This document shows positions 1-7,623 of a DNA stretch of 64,000 nt, in pieces. The translations under genes and the position numbers were made by a program. Origin of the DNA: Agromyces sp. H17E-10. Lineage in GTDB: Bacteria > Actinomycetota > Actinomycetes > Actinomycetales > Microbacteriaceae. Within the stretch, counting starts at the first letter, position 1. Every line of letters begins with the position of its first letter. The notes under the pieces are model-generated. The model was not told the origin of the DNA and ran no database searches. It saw only the letters and a list, made by a program, of their open reading frames with translations. Location of the stretch: contig NZ_CP095042.1 of NCBI RefSeq assembly GCF_022919715.1, positions 3,658,001-3,722,000 on the forward strand, read 5' to 3'.

Positions 1-254
1 ACCTCGGCGAGCTGGTGCTCGAGGTCGGCGACGGCCGCCGGCACGGTCGCGTGCACGCTCGACACGAGCTCGACGGTGTTGGTGAGCAGCTCGGAGGTGA
101 TGAACGGGTGCTGACCGCCCGGACTGATCGAGTCGAGCATCGCGAGCACCCGGTCGCCGACGGAGGCGAGCTCGCCCGTCGCGCGGTCGACGATCGCGAT
201 CTCCCATTCGAGGCCGACCGTCGATCGCGGCGACCTGGCGAACTCGATCGGCAT
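1..254 (-). CDS. Glutamate-cysteine ligase family protein (YbdK/GCS2 type), N-terminal part only
   Basis: The minus-strand frame starts at ATG 254 and runs off the left edge of the window, so about 84 residues are visible. The N-terminus carries the VGLEWEIAIVD motif expected of GCS2-type carboxylate-amine ligases, which join glutamate to an amine such as cysteine using ATP. A GGGAGGA ribosome-binding site lies 6 nt before the ATG, which fixes the start. The gene is divergent from the GntR regulator and is probably not part of the catabolic cluster. The true substrate (cysteine or another amine) cannot be told from this fragment. Confidence 0.8.
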   Translation of the reverse strand, partial: MPIEFARSPRSTVGLEWEIAIVDRATGELASVGDRVLAMLDSISPGGQHPFITSELLTNTVELVSSVHATVPAAVADLEHQLAE

Positions 255-411
255 GCGCGGTCCTCCCCGTGCGGGCCGCCGGGCGGGACCCGTGGGGCAA
301 TCATGACACGCGCCGACGTCACGGGCGCGGGTGCGTCGTCGCGTGACACGACCCCGTTCGGGGGTGACCGGCTGCGGTGCGGAACCGCTCGAGTGGCTTA
401 CGATGTGCCAC

Positions 412-425
412 ATGACGTATCACGT
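412..425. promoter_or_regulatory. Candidate GntR operator upstream of the regulator gene
   Basis: The segment contains ATCACGT (419-425) just after an ATGTGCCACAT near-palindrome (403-413). Related ATCACGTA-like words lie before the ABC importer (1155-1162), the MFS gene (9064-9071) and the divergent OCD/peptidase pair (16303-16310, reversed). The location just before the regulator start would suit autoregulation. The match is by eye and this copy is the weakest of the four. Confidence 0.4.
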
Positions 426-437
426 GGGCGGTGCGCG

Positions 438-1100
438 ATGAGCCCCGAGCCGATCCGCCTCCTCGAGGTGCAGAGCCTCCGCGAGCAGGTCGAGCGTACG
501 CTGTCGTCGCGCATCGTCGCCGGTGAGTTCGCACCCGGCACCGTGCTGACCGTGCCGACCCTGGCCAACGAGTTCGGCGTGAGCGCGACCCCCGTGCGCG
601 AGGCCATGCTGAACCTCGCGCGCCGGGGGTTCCTGAGCCCCATCCGCAATCGCGGATTCCGGGTGACCGAGGTCTCCGACGACGAGCTTCGCGAGCTCCG
701 CGAGGTGCGCGTGCTGCTCGAGGCGCCGCCGATGCGCACGATCGCGGGCCGGTTGCCCGCCGACACCGTCGATGCGCTCAACGCCCTCGCCGACGAGATC
801 GTCGCCGCGGGACGCGAGGGCCGCTTCGAGGACTACCTCGAGGCCGACACGGCCTTCCACCTCGCATTGCTCGAACTGACCGGCAACGGGCATCTCGTGC
901 GGCTCGTGCGCGAGCTCCGTCAGCAGACCCGCCTCGTCGGCCTCGTCGACCTCGCCGAGACCGACGCGCTCGCGGCGTCGTCACTCGAGCACGCGGAGCT
1001 CGTACGTCTGCTCGTGGCCGGAGACGGCGAAGGGGCCGAGGCGCTCATGCGCCGTCACATCGGCCACGTCGCGGGACTCTGGAGCGGCCGCGACGAGTAG
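438..1100 (+). CDS. GntR-family (FadR/FCD-type) transcriptional regulator of the hydroxyproline cluster
   Basis: This 220-residue protein has an N-terminal winged helix (about residues 8-75, with the typical segments VPTLANEFGVSATPVREA and GFRVTEV) followed by an all-helical FCD effector domain (about 85-210). In that domain, DTAFHLALLELTGN and the late HIGH segment supply the usual acidic and histidine metal or ligand contacts. FCD regulators bind small organic acids and usually repress nearby catabolic operons. ATG 438 is chosen because it is the first start in frame that gives a normal GntR N-terminus; the ribosome-binding site is weak. The gene heads the cluster and probably controls the four transcription units that share its candidate operator. 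Confidence 0.9.
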   Translation: MSPEPIRLLEVQSLREQVERTLSSRIVAGEFAPGTVLTVPTLANEFGVSATPVREAMLNLARRGFLSPIRNRGFRVTEVSDDELRELREVRVLLEAPPMRTIAGRLPADTVDALNALADEIVAAGREGRFEDYLEADTAFHLALLELTGNGHLVRLVRELRQQTRLVGLVDLAETDALAASSLEHAELVRLLVAGDGEGAEALMRRHIGHVAGLWSGRDE

Positions 1101-1143
1101 CGCGCCCGGGGTGCCGGGGCCCCGGCTTGCATGACCGCTCATC

Positions 1144-1163
1144 GTGAGTAATATGTCACGTAC
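1144..1163. promoter_or_regulatory. Candidate GntR operator upstream of the ABC importer operon
   Basis: GTGAGTAATATGTCACGTAC lies between gntR and the binding-protein gene. It has GTGA and TCAC at the two ends of its first 16 bases and contains GTCACGTA (1155-1162), which differs by one base from ATCACGTA at the MFS promoter. Its AT-rich centre could overlap the -10 element. Confidence 0.45.
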
Positions 1164-1235
1164 CGCTCGGCGCGGCGTGGCACCAAGCGACGCGAGCCCG
1201 AGGTCATGCAATGACGCAGACAGAGGAGAGTCCCC

Positions 1236-2420
1236 ATGTCCCACGCTCCACGGCGCCGCACGCGCCTCTTGCAGTTCGCCGCCGCGGCGAGCCTCGTGAT
1301 CGCCACCGCCGGCTGCTCGGGCGGCCTCGGCGGCGGAGGCTCCGACAGCGGGTCCGACGAGGGCCCCATCAAATTCGGCATGCTCGCACCGTTCTCGGGC
1401 AGCGAGTCGGCGTTCGGCGACTACATGAAGAACGGCGCCCAGCTCGCCGTGAACGAGCTCAACGCCGACGGCGGGGTGCTGGGTCGTGACCTCGAGCTCG
1501 TCGTCGAGGACGACGCGTGCGACGCGACGACCGCCGTCGCCGGTGCCAACAAGCTCGTGACCGACGGCGTCGTCGCCTCAGTCGGCGGCTACTGCTCGGG
1601 CGCGACCCTGCCCACCCTGCCGATCTTCGACGAGGCCGGCATCCCGATGGTCATCCCCGCGGCGAACTCGAACGAGCTCGTCGAGCAGCAGCTCCCCGGG
1701 GTGTTCCTCATCAACGGCACGGGCACGCAGCAGGCCCTCGCCGCGGTCACCTACTCCGAGAAGATCGGTGCGAAGACCGTCGCCGCGATCGACGACGCGA
1801 CCGCGTACTCGGCCGACCTCGCCGCATCCTTCGTCGAGCAGGCCACCGACGCCGGACTCGACGTCGCGTTCGAGGCCACCATCACGCCGGGGGAGAACGA
1901 CTACTCCGCGGTCGCGACGCAGCTCGCGAACGAGCAGCCCGACCTCGTGTACTGGACGGGCTACTACCAGGAGGGCGGCCTCATCGCCCGTCAGGCGAAG
2001 GACGCCGGATTCGACGGCGTGTTCCTCGTCGGCGACGGCTCGGTCGACGCCAAGTTCGCCGAGATCGCGGGCAAGGGCTACACCGAGAACGTCGTGGGCA
2101 CCTTCACCCAGACGCCCGACATGATCGAGGGCGCCGACCAGTGGATCGCCGACTACACCGAGCTCGCCGGCGCCGCGCCCGGCCCGTACTCGACGCAGTC
2201 GTACGACGCCGTGCGCGTCATGGCGCAGGCCATCGAGGACGCAGGCTCGACCGACTTCGACAAGGTCGTCGCCGGACTCGAGGGACTGAAGGACTTCGAC
2301 ACCTTCGCGGGTCCGCTGACCTTCACCGACGACCACACCCTCTCGGGCGGCGGCTTCGTCATCGTCGCGATCGACCCGGCGACGGGTGCGTTCGTGCTGA
2401 AGGACGACCTGCAGGATTGA
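1236..2420 (+). CDS. Branched-chain-amino-acid-type ABC transporter substrate-binding lipoprotein
   Basis: This 394-residue protein is a LivK/type I periplasmic-binding protein. Residues 1-27 form a lipoprotein signal: a basic start, a hydrophobic stretch and an ATAGC lipobox with the lipidated Cys at 27. A Gly/Ser linker follows, then the mature domain starting IKFGMLAPFSG. It should be anchored outside the membrane and deliver ligand to the LivH-LivM channel encoded next. The start has a good GGAGAG ribosome-binding site. Family members bind branched-chain amino acids, amides or related solutes. The genes around it suggest hydroxyproline or a close derivative, but that is context only. Confidence 0.88.
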   Translation: MSHAPRRRTRLLQFAAAASLVIATAGCSGGLGGGGSDSGSDEGPIKFGMLAPFSGSESAFGDYMKNGAQLAVNELNADGGVLGRDLELVVEDDACDATTAVAGANKLVTDGVVASVGGYCSGATLPTLPIFDEAGIPMVIPAANSNELVEQQLPGVFLINGTGTQQALAAVTYSEKIGAKTVAAIDDATAYSADLAASFVEQATDAGLDVAFEATITPGENDYSAVATQLANEQPDLVYWTGYYQEGGLIARQAKDAGFDGVFLVGDGSVDAKFAEIAGKGYTENVVGTFTQTPDMIEGADQWIADYTELAGAAPGPYSTQSYDAVRVMAQAIEDAGSTDFDKVVAGLEGLKDFDTFAGPLTFTDDHTLSGGGFVIVAIDPATGAFVLKDDLQD

Positions 2421-2426
2421 GCCGAC

Positions 2427-2456
2427 GGGGCCGGGGGTGAGAGTCCCCGGCCCCGC
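2427..2456 (+). terminator. Strong stem-loop between the binding-protein and permease genes
   Basis: CGGGGCCGGGG (2427-2437) and CCCCGGCCCCG (2446-2456) form a perfect 11-bp stem with an 8-nt loop, beginning 7 nt after the livK-like stop. No U-tract follows, so it is more likely an RNA stabiliser or partial terminator that keeps binding-protein mRNA above permease mRNA, as is common in ABC importer operons. Confidence 0.6.
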
Positions 2457-2494
2457 CGCCAATCCCCAGGCCCGGCGGAAAGGACACCGCTGTC

Positions 2495-3385
2495 GTGATG
2501 CAACTCATCTGGAACGGCCTCATCGTGGGCTCGTTCTACGCCCTCGTCGCGCTCGGCTACAGCATGGTCTACGGGATCATCAAGCTGCTGAACTTCGCGC
2601 ACGGCGACATCTACATGCTCGGCGCCTTCGTCGGGTTCTTCACCCTCTCGGCGTTCGGCATCTCGAACGAGACGTCGATCCCGCTGCTGCTCGTCATCAT
2701 GCTGCTCTCGATGGTGACCACGGGGCTCATCGGCGTCGGCATCGAACGGATCGCCTACCGGCCGCTGCGGAACAGCCCACGTCTCGCGGTGCTCATCACC
2801 GCGATCGGCGTGTCGTTCACGCTCGAGTACGGCGTGCGCCAGCTCTTCGGCCCGAACCCCGAGGCGTTCCCCATCCGGCTCGAATCGAGCGGGTTCGACG
2901 TGCTCGGCATGCGTATCACGGCCTCGCAGCTCGTGCTCGTGGTGATCGCCGCGGTACTCATGCTCGTGCTCGCGCACATCGTCGAACGCACGAGCCAGGG
3001 CCGCGCGATGCGCGCGATCGCGCTCGACCCGCAGGGCGCCCAGCTCATGGGCGTCAACGTCAACCGGGTCATCGCGACGGTGTTCTTCATCGGCTCGGCG
3101 CTCGCCGGTGCCGCGGGCGTCATGGCGGGCGCCTATTACGGGTCGATCGACTTCCTGATGGGCTTCATCATCGGGCTCAAGGCGTTCACCGCGGCCGTCA
3201 TCGGGGGCATCGGCAACCTGTACGGCGCGATGCTCGGCGGGCTGCTGCTCGGCCTCCTCGAGTCGTTCGGCTCCGCGTGGTTCGGGGGCGAGTGGCGCGA
3301 CGTGTTCTCGTTCGCGTTCCTCATCCTGTTCCTGACCTTCAAACCCACCGGGCTCCTCGGGGCTCGCGTCGTCGAGAGGATGTGA
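2495..3385 (+). CDS. ABC transporter permease, LivH family
   Basis: This 296-residue integral membrane protein has about eight hydrophobic segments. It opens with WNGLIVGSFYALVALGYSMV, typical of LivH, followed by the motif GIIKLLNFAHGD, and carries the cytoplasmic coupling region near MRAIALDPQGAQLMGVN. It would form one half of the importer channel with the next gene. It ends 1 nt before the next start, so translation is probably coupled. The length is normal. Confidence 0.9.
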   Translation: MMQLIWNGLIVGSFYALVALGYSMVYGIIKLLNFAHGDIYMLGAFVGFFTLSAFGISNETSIPLLLVIMLLSMVTTGLIGVGIERIAYRPLRNSPRLAVLITAIGVSFTLEYGVRQLFGPNPEAFPIRLESSGFDVLGMRITASQLVLVVIAAVLMLVLAHIVERTSQGRAMRAIALDPQGAQLMGVNVNRVIATVFFIGSALAGAAGVMAGAYYGSIDFLMGFIIGLKAFTAAVIGGIGNLYGAMLGGLLLGLLESFGSAWFGGEWRDVFSFAFLILFLTFKPTGLLGARVVERM

Positions 3386-3386
3386 C

Positions 3387-4583
3387 ATGGCCACGCGACT
3401 CGACCATGCGCTCAAGCACGCACCGTTGCGTGCGCCCTCGCCGCTCTTCGACCGGCCGCGTGCACCACGTGGCGTGTTCACGTCGCAGACCGGATTCCTC
3501 CGCGCGCTCGGCGGACTCGCCGTCGTGCTCCTGCTGGTGCTGCCGTTCCTCGACGCCTCCCGCTACACGATGTCGATCGCGACGAGCGCGCTCATCTACG
3601 TCATGCTCTGCATGGGTCTCAACGTGGTGGTGGGCTTCGCCGGGCTCCTCGACCTCGGGTACATCGCGTTCTTCGCCGTGGGCGCCTACGTCTCGGGCAT
3701 CTTCACGACGGTGCTCGGGTTCCCGATGTGGCTCGCGCTCATCGCGACGATCTGCGCGTGCGTGCTGGCCGGCATCATCATCGGCGCGCCGACCCTGCGG
3801 CTCAGGAGCGACTACCTCGCGATCGTGACGCTCGGGTTCGGCGAGATCATCCGCATCACCGCGAACAACCTCGAGATCACCGGCGGTCCGAGCGGCATCC
3901 ACGGCATCCCGTCCTGGGAGTTCGGCGGCTGGAGCTTCGACGACGGCTTCTCGATCGGCGGCATCGAGTTCCCCGGCTACGTGGTGTTCTACTACTTCGT
4001 CGCGCTCGTCGTGGTCGTCGTCGGCGTCATCGGCGCCGGCCGGCTCGGCAAGGGCAAGATGGGCCGGGCCTGGAAGGCCGTGCGCGACGACGAGGACGCC
4101 GCCGAGGCGATGGGCATCAACACCTACGTCGCGAAGATCTCGGCGTACATCATCGGCGCCGTGTGGGCCGGCATGGCCGGGCAGCTCATGGCGACCCACC
4201 TGTCGGCGATCAGCCCGAACAGCTTCCAGTTCCTGTACTCGGCCCTCATCCTGATGGCGGTCGTGCTCGGCGGCATGGGATCCACGCCCGGCGTCATCAT
4301 CGGCGCGCTCTTCGTCTCGCTCGCGCCCGAGCTGCTGCGCGACTTCGCCGAGTGGCGGTTCCTCATCTTCGGCGTGCTGCTCGTCGTCGTCATGCTGTTC
4401 CGCCCGGCGGGCCTCTGGCCGGCGACGGCGGTGCTGCCGTGGCTCAAGCGGCAGAAGCCGCAGCCGCCGCCGTTCACATCGGCCGTCTCCGCGATCGACG
4501 GCGAACCCACCGTGCCGCCGAGCGTGATGGAGTCGGTCGACGGCCTGCCCGCGACCGACGCCGAGGAGGGGAGGCAGCCGTGA
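3387..4583 (+). CDS. ABC transporter permease, LivM family
   Basis: This 398-residue LivM-type permease has a basic N-terminal tail of about 35 residues, then eight to ten membrane segments. The GLNVVVGFAGLLDLGYIAFF stretch and the loop KAVRDDEDAAEAMGIN mark the family and its contact with the ATPases. The last 50 or so residues form a proline-rich cytoplasmic tail that is longer than in most relatives. The stop overlaps the GTG start of the next gene (GTGA), as expected within an operon. Confidence 0.9.
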   Translation: MATRLDHALKHAPLRAPSPLFDRPRAPRGVFTSQTGFLRALGGLAVVLLLVLPFLDASRYTMSIATSALIYVMLCMGLNVVVGFAGLLDLGYIAFFAVGAYVSGIFTTVLGFPMWLALIATICACVLAGIIIGAPTLRLRSDYLAIVTLGFGEIIRITANNLEITGGPSGIHGIPSWEFGGWSFDDGFSIGGIEFPGYVVFYYFVALVVVVVGVIGAGRLGKGKMGRAWKAVRDDEDAAEAMGINTYVAKISAYIIGAVWAGMAGQLMATHLSAISPNSFQFLYSALILMAVVLGGMGSTPGVIIGALFVSLAPELLRDFAEWRFLIFGVLLVVVMLFRPAGLWPATAVLPWLKRQKPQPPPFTSAVSAIDGEPTVPPSVMESVDGLPATDAEEGRQP

Positions 4584-5458
4584 GCGCACTCCTGGAGGTC
4601 CGCGACCTGCGCCTGCAGTTCGGCGGCGTCAAGGCCGTCGACGGCCTGAGCTTCGAGGTCCGCGAGGGCGAGATCCTCGCCGTCATCGGCCCGAACGGCG
4701 CCGGCAAGACGAGCGCGTTCAACTGCATCTCGGCGTTCTACCTGCCGACGTCGGGCTCGGTCGAGTTCGACGGCAACCGCATCGTGCGCGAGGTGCCGGC
4801 CTTCTGGCGCAATCTCGGCCTCACGCACCTGCTGCAGAGCTTCGGCTTCTACCGGGTGCTGCCGTCGCGCGTGACGAAGTGGGGCATGGCCCGCACGTTC
4901 CAGAACCTGCGGCTCTTCCGCGAGCTCAGCGTGCTCGACAACGTCAAGACGGCGATGCACGCGAACCTGCGCGAGGGGTTCTGGTCGACGCTCCTGCACA
5001 CGCCGGGCTATCGACGGGCGGAGGCCGCGTGCGCCCGCGAGGCGCGCGGCTGGCTCGACTTCGTCGGCTTCGCCGAGGACGAGAACCTCTACGTGACGCA
5101 GCTGCCGTACGGCGAGCAGCGGCGCGTCGAGATCGCCCGGGCGCTCGCGACGAGCCCGAAGCTGCTGCTGCTCGACGAGCCCGCCGCGGGCCTCAACTTC
5201 AACGAGAAGCAGTCGCTCATGGAGCTGATCCGCAAGATCCGCGGCATGGGGGTCGCCGTCGTGCTGATCGAGCACGACATGGGCCTCGTCATGGAGCTGG
5301 CCGAGCGCATCGTCGTGCTGAACTACGGCAAGGAGATCGCCGACGGCACGCCCGACCAGATCAAGAACGACCCGGTCGTGATCGAGGCGTACCTCGGCGT
5401 CGACGAGGAGGAGGGCGGCGCCGCGAGCGCCGTCCAGGCGGACGGAGGCCGGTCATGA
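4580..5458 (+). CDS. ABC transporter ATP-binding protein, LivG family
   Basis: This 292-residue ATPase has Walker A GPNGAGKT (about residues 37-44), a LPYGEQRRVEIARAL signature and Walker B LLLLDEPAAGL. The GTG start at 4580 overlaps the preceding stop and gives the expected LLEVRDLRLQFGG N-terminus. It carries an extra segment of about 20-25 residues (HLLQSFGFYRVLPSRVTK region) just before the Q-loop motif ARTFQNLRLF, where family members normally run directly into the Q-loop. A C-terminal acidic tail follows. It powers import together with LivF. Confidence 0.9.
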   Translation: MSALLEVRDLRLQFGGVKAVDGLSFEVREGEILAVIGPNGAGKTSAFNCISAFYLPTSGSVEFDGNRIVREVPAFWRNLGLTHLLQSFGFYRVLPSRVTKWGMARTFQNLRLFRELSVLDNVKTAMHANLREGFWSTLLHTPGYRRAEAACAREARGWLDFVGFAEDENLYVTQLPYGEQRRVEIARALATSPKLLLLDEPAAGLNFNEKQSLMELIRKIRGMGVAVVLIEHDMGLVMELAERIVVLNYGKEIADGTPDQIKNDPVVIEAYLGVDEEEGGAASAVQADGGRS

Positions 5459-6165
5459 GCGTGCTCGAGGTGAACGAGGCCGACGTCTACTACGGCCGGG
5501 TGCATGCCCTGCGCGGGCTCAGCTTCTCGGTCGACGAAGGCGAGATCGTGTGCCTGCTCGGCAACAACGGCGCCGGCAAGTCGACGACGATGAACATGCT
5601 CTCGGGGCTCGTACGGCCGAAGTCGGGTCAGGTGCGCTGGAACGACCTCGACCTCGCCACCGAGAAGCCGTGGAACATCGTGTCGGCGGGCCTGCTCCAC
5701 GTGCCCGAGGGGCGCCGCATCTTCTCGACCATGACGGTGCACGAGAACCTGCTGCTCGGCGGCTACACCGTGCGCGACAAGAAGGCGATCGCGACCCGGC
5801 TCGACGAGGTGTACGAGCTCATGCCGAGACTGGCCGAGCGCCGCAGGCAGCAGGGCGGCACCCTCTCGGGCGGCGAGCAGCAGATGGTCGCGATCGGGCG
5901 GGCCCTGATCGGCGGGCCGAAGCTCCTCCTCCTCGACGAGCCCTCGATGGGGCTGGCCCCGCTCATCGTCAAGCAGGTGATGGAGATCATCCAGCAGGTG
6001 AACGCCCAGGGCACGACCGTGCTGCTCGTCGAGCAGAACGCGCGCGCGGCCCTCAAGATCGCGCATCGCGCGTACGTCGTCGAGACCGGCGCGGTGACCC
6101 TGTCGGGTCCCGCCGCCGAGCTCGCCGCCGACCCGCGCGTCGTCGAGGCCTACCTGGGCGCGTGA
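5455..6165 (+). CDS. ABC transporter ATP-binding protein, LivF family
   Basis: This 236-residue ATPase has Walker A GNNGAGKST, signature LSGGEQQMVAIGRAL, Walker B LLLLDEPSMGL and a switch histidine replaced by Gln in LLVEQNAR, which is normal for LivF. The start overlaps the LivG stop as ATGA. It completes the five-gene importer (binding protein, two permeases, two ATPases). The length is typical, with no sign of degradation. Confidence 0.92.
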   Translation: MSVLEVNEADVYYGRVHALRGLSFSVDEGEIVCLLGNNGAGKSTTMNMLSGLVRPKSGQVRWNDLDLATEKPWNIVSAGLLHVPEGRRIFSTMTVHENLLLGGYTVRDKKAIATRLDEVYELMPRLAERRRQQGGTLSGGEQQMVAIGRALIGGPKLLLLDEPSMGLAPLIVKQVMEIIQQVNAQGTTVLLVEQNARAALKIAHRAYVVETGAVTLSGPAAELAADPRVVEAYLGA

Positions 6166-6223
6166 GCGGGCTGCGCGCACCCGTCGGTTCTGGGCGGGAT
6201 TCGGGACAGGAAGGAGTGGCCTC

Positions 6224-7384
6224 GTGCGCGTCATCGTGATCGGCGCGGGTGCGATCGGTGCAGCCAGCGCGCTCGCGCTCGCCGAGGCGGGCGCGGAGGT
6301 GGTGATCGTCGACCGTGCCGGCGTCGCGGGGGAGACCTCGAGCCGGTGCGAGGGCAACATCCTCGTCTCCGACAAGGGGCCCGGGCCCGAGGCCGAGCTC
6401 GCGATCGTCGCGAACCGCGCCTGGCGCGACCTCGCCGCCCGCCTCGACGCCGACCGCGGTCCGGGTCAGCCCGCGACCGAGTTCGAGGCGAAGGGCGGCG
6501 TCGTCGTCGCCTTCGCCGGCGGCGAGGCGGCGCTCGGCACGTTCGCGGACTCCCAGCGCGGCATCGGCATCGCCGCACACGACGTGGATGCCGCGGAGCT
6601 GCGCGCGCTCGAACCCCACCTGTCGCCCGAGATCGCCCGAGGCATCCACTACCCCGACGACGCGCAGGTGCAGCCGAGCCTCGCGACCCAGGCGATGATC
6701 GCCCGGGCCGTGCGGCTCGGCGCCAGCCTGCGCGTGACCGAGGTCGTCGGCGCGCACCGGAGCGGCGGCCGCATCGTCGGCGTCGAGACGACGGACGGCC
6801 GGATCGAGGGCGACGCCGTCGTCAACTGCGCCGGGCCGTGGGCCGGCGAGGTCGCGACGCTCTTCGGCGCCCGCCTCGACATCCGGCCGCGGCGCGGCCT
6901 GATCCTCGTGACCGTACCGATGCCGCAGCGCGTCTTCCACAAGGTGTACGACTCCGACTACGTCGGGGCGGTCGGGTCGGGGGATGCCTCGTTGCAGACC
7001 TCCACGGTCGTCGAGTCGACCCCCGCCGGCACGGTCCTCATCGGATCCAGCCGCGAGCGCGTCGGCTTCTCGTCGGCGAACACGCTGCCCGCGCTGGCCG
7101 AGATCGCCGCGAAGGCGACGCGGCTGTTCCCGTTCCTCGCCGACACCATGCTGTTGCGCAGCTACCACGGCTTCCGTCCCTACGCTCCCGACCACCTGCC
7201 GGCGATCGGCGCCGACGGCGACGTCGACGGGTTCTTCCACGCCGCCGGCCACGAGGGCGCCGGCATCGGACTCGCGCCGACGACGGGGGAGCTCATCGCC
7301 CACGCCGTGCTGGGCACGCCCGCGCCCGTCGACCCAGCACCCTTCCTGCCCACGCGGGCAGCCCTCCGGGAGGAGGCCGCATGA
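6224..7384 (+). CDS. FAD-dependent D-amino-acid oxidoreductase (probable D-hydroxyproline dehydrogenase catalytic subunit)
   Basis: This 386-residue DadA/glycine-oxidase-fold protein has an N-terminal Rossmann motif GAGAIGAASALALAEAG and a C-terminal FAD-contact region (HAAGHEGAGIGLAPTTGEL). The GTG start at 6224 follows an AGGAAGGAG ribosome-binding site. The next two genes encode a small [2Fe-2S] protein and a second flavoprotein, an arrangement known from heteromeric D-hydroxyproline and related amino-acid dehydrogenases. The likely reaction is oxidation of cis-4-hydroxy-D-proline to a pyrroline-4-hydroxy-2-carboxylate, with electrons passed on through the other subunits. The substrate is inferred from the cluster, not from residues. 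Confidence 0.82.
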   Translation: MRVIVIGAGAIGAASALALAEAGAEVVIVDRAGVAGETSSRCEGNILVSDKGPGPEAELAIVANRAWRDLAARLDADRGPGQPATEFEAKGGVVVAFAGGEAALGTFADSQRGIGIAAHDVDAAELRALEPHLSPEIARGIHYPDDAQVQPSLATQAMIARAVRLGASLRVTEVVGAHRSGGRIVGVETTDGRIEGDAVVNCAGPWAGEVATLFGARLDIRPRRGLILVTVPMPQRVFHKVYDSDYVGAVGSGDASLQTSTVVESTPAGTVLIGSSRERVGFSSANTLPALAEIAAKATRLFPFLADTMLLRSYHGFRPYAPDHLPAIGADGDVDGFFHAAGHEGAGIGLAPTTGELIAHAVLGTPAPVDPAPFLPTRAALREEAA

Positions 7385-7623
7385 CCATCGGCATCACCTT
7401 CGACGGCGACGAGATCGTCGGTCGAGACGGACAGACGATCGCGGGCGTGCTGCTCGCCGCCGGACGACGCACCTGGCGCACCGCCGACGGGGCGGAGCGC
7501 GGCGTGTTCTGCGGCATCGGCATCTGCCAGGACTGCATCGTGACCGTCAACGGCACCGAGAGCGTCCGCGCCTGCCAGCGCACGGCGTGCGACGGCGACG
7601 TGATCGAGAAGGAGGCGCGATGA
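7381..7623 (+). CDS. Small (2Fe-2S)-binding subunit of the dehydrogenase
   Basis: This 80-residue ferredoxin-like protein has cysteines at 44, 49, 52 and 65 (CGIGICQDC then C), the plant-type [2Fe-2S] pattern found in the small subunits of heteromeric amino-acid dehydrogenases. It overlaps the previous stop by ATGA and is itself overlapped by the next ATGA, so the three subunits are translationally coupled. It should carry electrons between the two flavoproteins. Confidence 0.88.
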   Translation: MTIGITFDGDEIVGRDGQTIAGVLLAAGRRTWRTADGAERGVFCGIGICQDCIVTVNGTESVRACQRTACDGDVIEKEAR

